A DNA stretch of 5,507 nucleotides from positions 1 through 5,507 of the forward strand of contig JASLBX010000078.1 of NCBI GenBank assembly GCA_030146385.1, given 5' to 3'. The notes under the pieces are model-generated. The model saw only the letters and a list, made by a program, of their open reading frames with translations, made no database searches and had not been told where the DNA came from. The stretch is from Jiangellaceae bacterium (GTDB lineage: Bacteria; Actinomycetota; Actinomycetes; Jiangellales; Jiangellaceae). A program made the position numbers and the translations under genes. Positions 5,034 to 5,507 of this stretch are shown here, one piece after another (position 1 is the stretch's first letter; every line of letters begins with the position of its first letter).

Positions 5034-5055
5034 TAGCCCCGACCACCGCGCAGAT

Positions 5056-5507
5056 CTAGCTGCGCTGCATCATCGAACGGAGCAACAGCACGCCGAGGCC
5101 CAGGATCAAGCCGTAGATAAGGTGGCCGAGCAGGCTCCACCAGGCGTTGGTGTCAACCTGGAAGATCATTTCGGACATGCCCAACCAGGCCGGCATGATC
5201 AGGAGGGCGCCGAGGATCCACCAGGCGATGCCGTAGAGGAGCCCGAGCCCGATTGCCGCTGCGGGCTTGCCGAGCCATCGCGCGAACAGGACCACGAAGA
5301 TCACGCCGAAGAGCGCGGAGTTGAACAGGTGTACGAGCCAGCCCCAGCCGACCGACGCCTGCCCGATGAGGTCTCCGACCATCGGGATCATGTCGCGGGC
5401 CTGCATGATGATGCCCAACGGGATCCCGGCCACCACTCCGGCGACCGCGCCACCGAACACTCGAGCGGTGATAGCTGGTGCGCCAGGGGTTGCCTCTGCC
5501 GAGACCA
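5056..5507 (-). CDS. Small four-helix integral membrane protein, 5'-partial
   Basis: The frame ends with TAG at 5056-5058 and is open to the right edge of the window. A GTG at 5458-5460 could start a 134-residue protein, but it has no ribosome site and would begin inside the first hydrophobic segment. The true start is therefore probably just beyond the edge, adding at least 15 residues (VSAEATPGAPAITAR). Counted from the GTG, hydrophobic segments lie at about 2-19, 40-60, 66-90 and 108-127, with short polar loops and a basic C-terminus (RSMMQRS). Helices 2 and 4 both begin with a Trp-containing stretch followed by HL and end in a Gly-rich or aliphatic run (WLVHLFNSALFG; SLLGHLIYGLILG), and helices 1 and 3 share GI...IMP/MIP. 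This points to an internal duplication of a two-helix unit. I do not recognise the family. It is not obviously a transporter or an enzyme. A hairpin follows the gene, so it probably ends its own transcript. Confidence 0.75.
   Translation of the reverse strand, partial: VSAEATPGAPAITARVFGGAVAGVVAGIPLGIIMQARDMIPMVGDLIGQASVGWGWLVHLFNSALFGVIFVVLFARWLGKPAAAIGLGLLYGIAWWILGALLIMPAWLGMSEMIFQVDTNAWWSLLGHLIYGLILGLGVLLLRSMMQRS

Noticed and set aside
4410..5036. Plus-strand open frames across the lipoprotein N-terminus
   Set aside because: Their composition is that of the Pro/Ser/Gly-rich linker read backwards, and they lack ribosome sites.

Overview
The window comes from a high-GC bacterium, almost certainly an actinomycete. 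Base composition is strongly GC-rich, and the SigR-type sigma factor, the TadB-like fragment and the DUF3179 lipoprotein all read like actinobacterial proteins. I cannot assign a genus. There are no tRNA or rRNA genes, no CRISPR array and no transposase gene.

Layout. Positions 1-439 (+) hold the 3' part of a conserved hypothetical gene that runs off the left edge. Positions 592-1925 (+) hold a tight two-gene operon: an SRPBCC/polyketide-cyclase-like small-molecule-binding protein, whose stop codon overlaps (ATGA) the start of a class I SAM-dependent methyltransferase. Positions 1926-2643 hold gene debris rather than intact genes. First comes a possible N-terminal fragment of a SAF/CpaB-like protein. 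Next is a TadB-like (type II secretion F family) fragment with a one-base frameshift and no C-terminal half. A strong stem-loop then closes the region. The rest of the window is on the minus strand: a SigR-like ECF sigma factor (2644-3282), a DUF3179 secreted lipoprotein (3597-4853) and a small four-helix membrane protein (5056 to the right edge, 5' end not in the window).

The most unusual structure is in the 314-base gap between the lipoprotein gene and the sigma factor. It is an 86-bp element with 21-bp nearly perfect inverted arms, a smaller hairpin in its loop, and a third copy of 11 bases of the arm about 70 bases away. It could be a dispersed palindromic repeat, or a structured leader or attenuator ahead of the sigma factor. 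The sequence alone does not decide between these.

How the genes fit together. The SRPBCC and methyltransferase genes are translationally coupled and probably act on one unknown small molecule. The sigma factor looks like the thiol-oxidative-stress regulator SigR, but the RsrA-type anti-sigma gene that normally follows it is absent. Downstream lies the terminator-like hairpin and the Tad debris. This suggests an orphan paralogue at a rearranged locus. The lipoprotein, the sigma factor and the membrane protein share a strand, but wide, hairpin-containing gaps separate them, so a single operon is unlikely.
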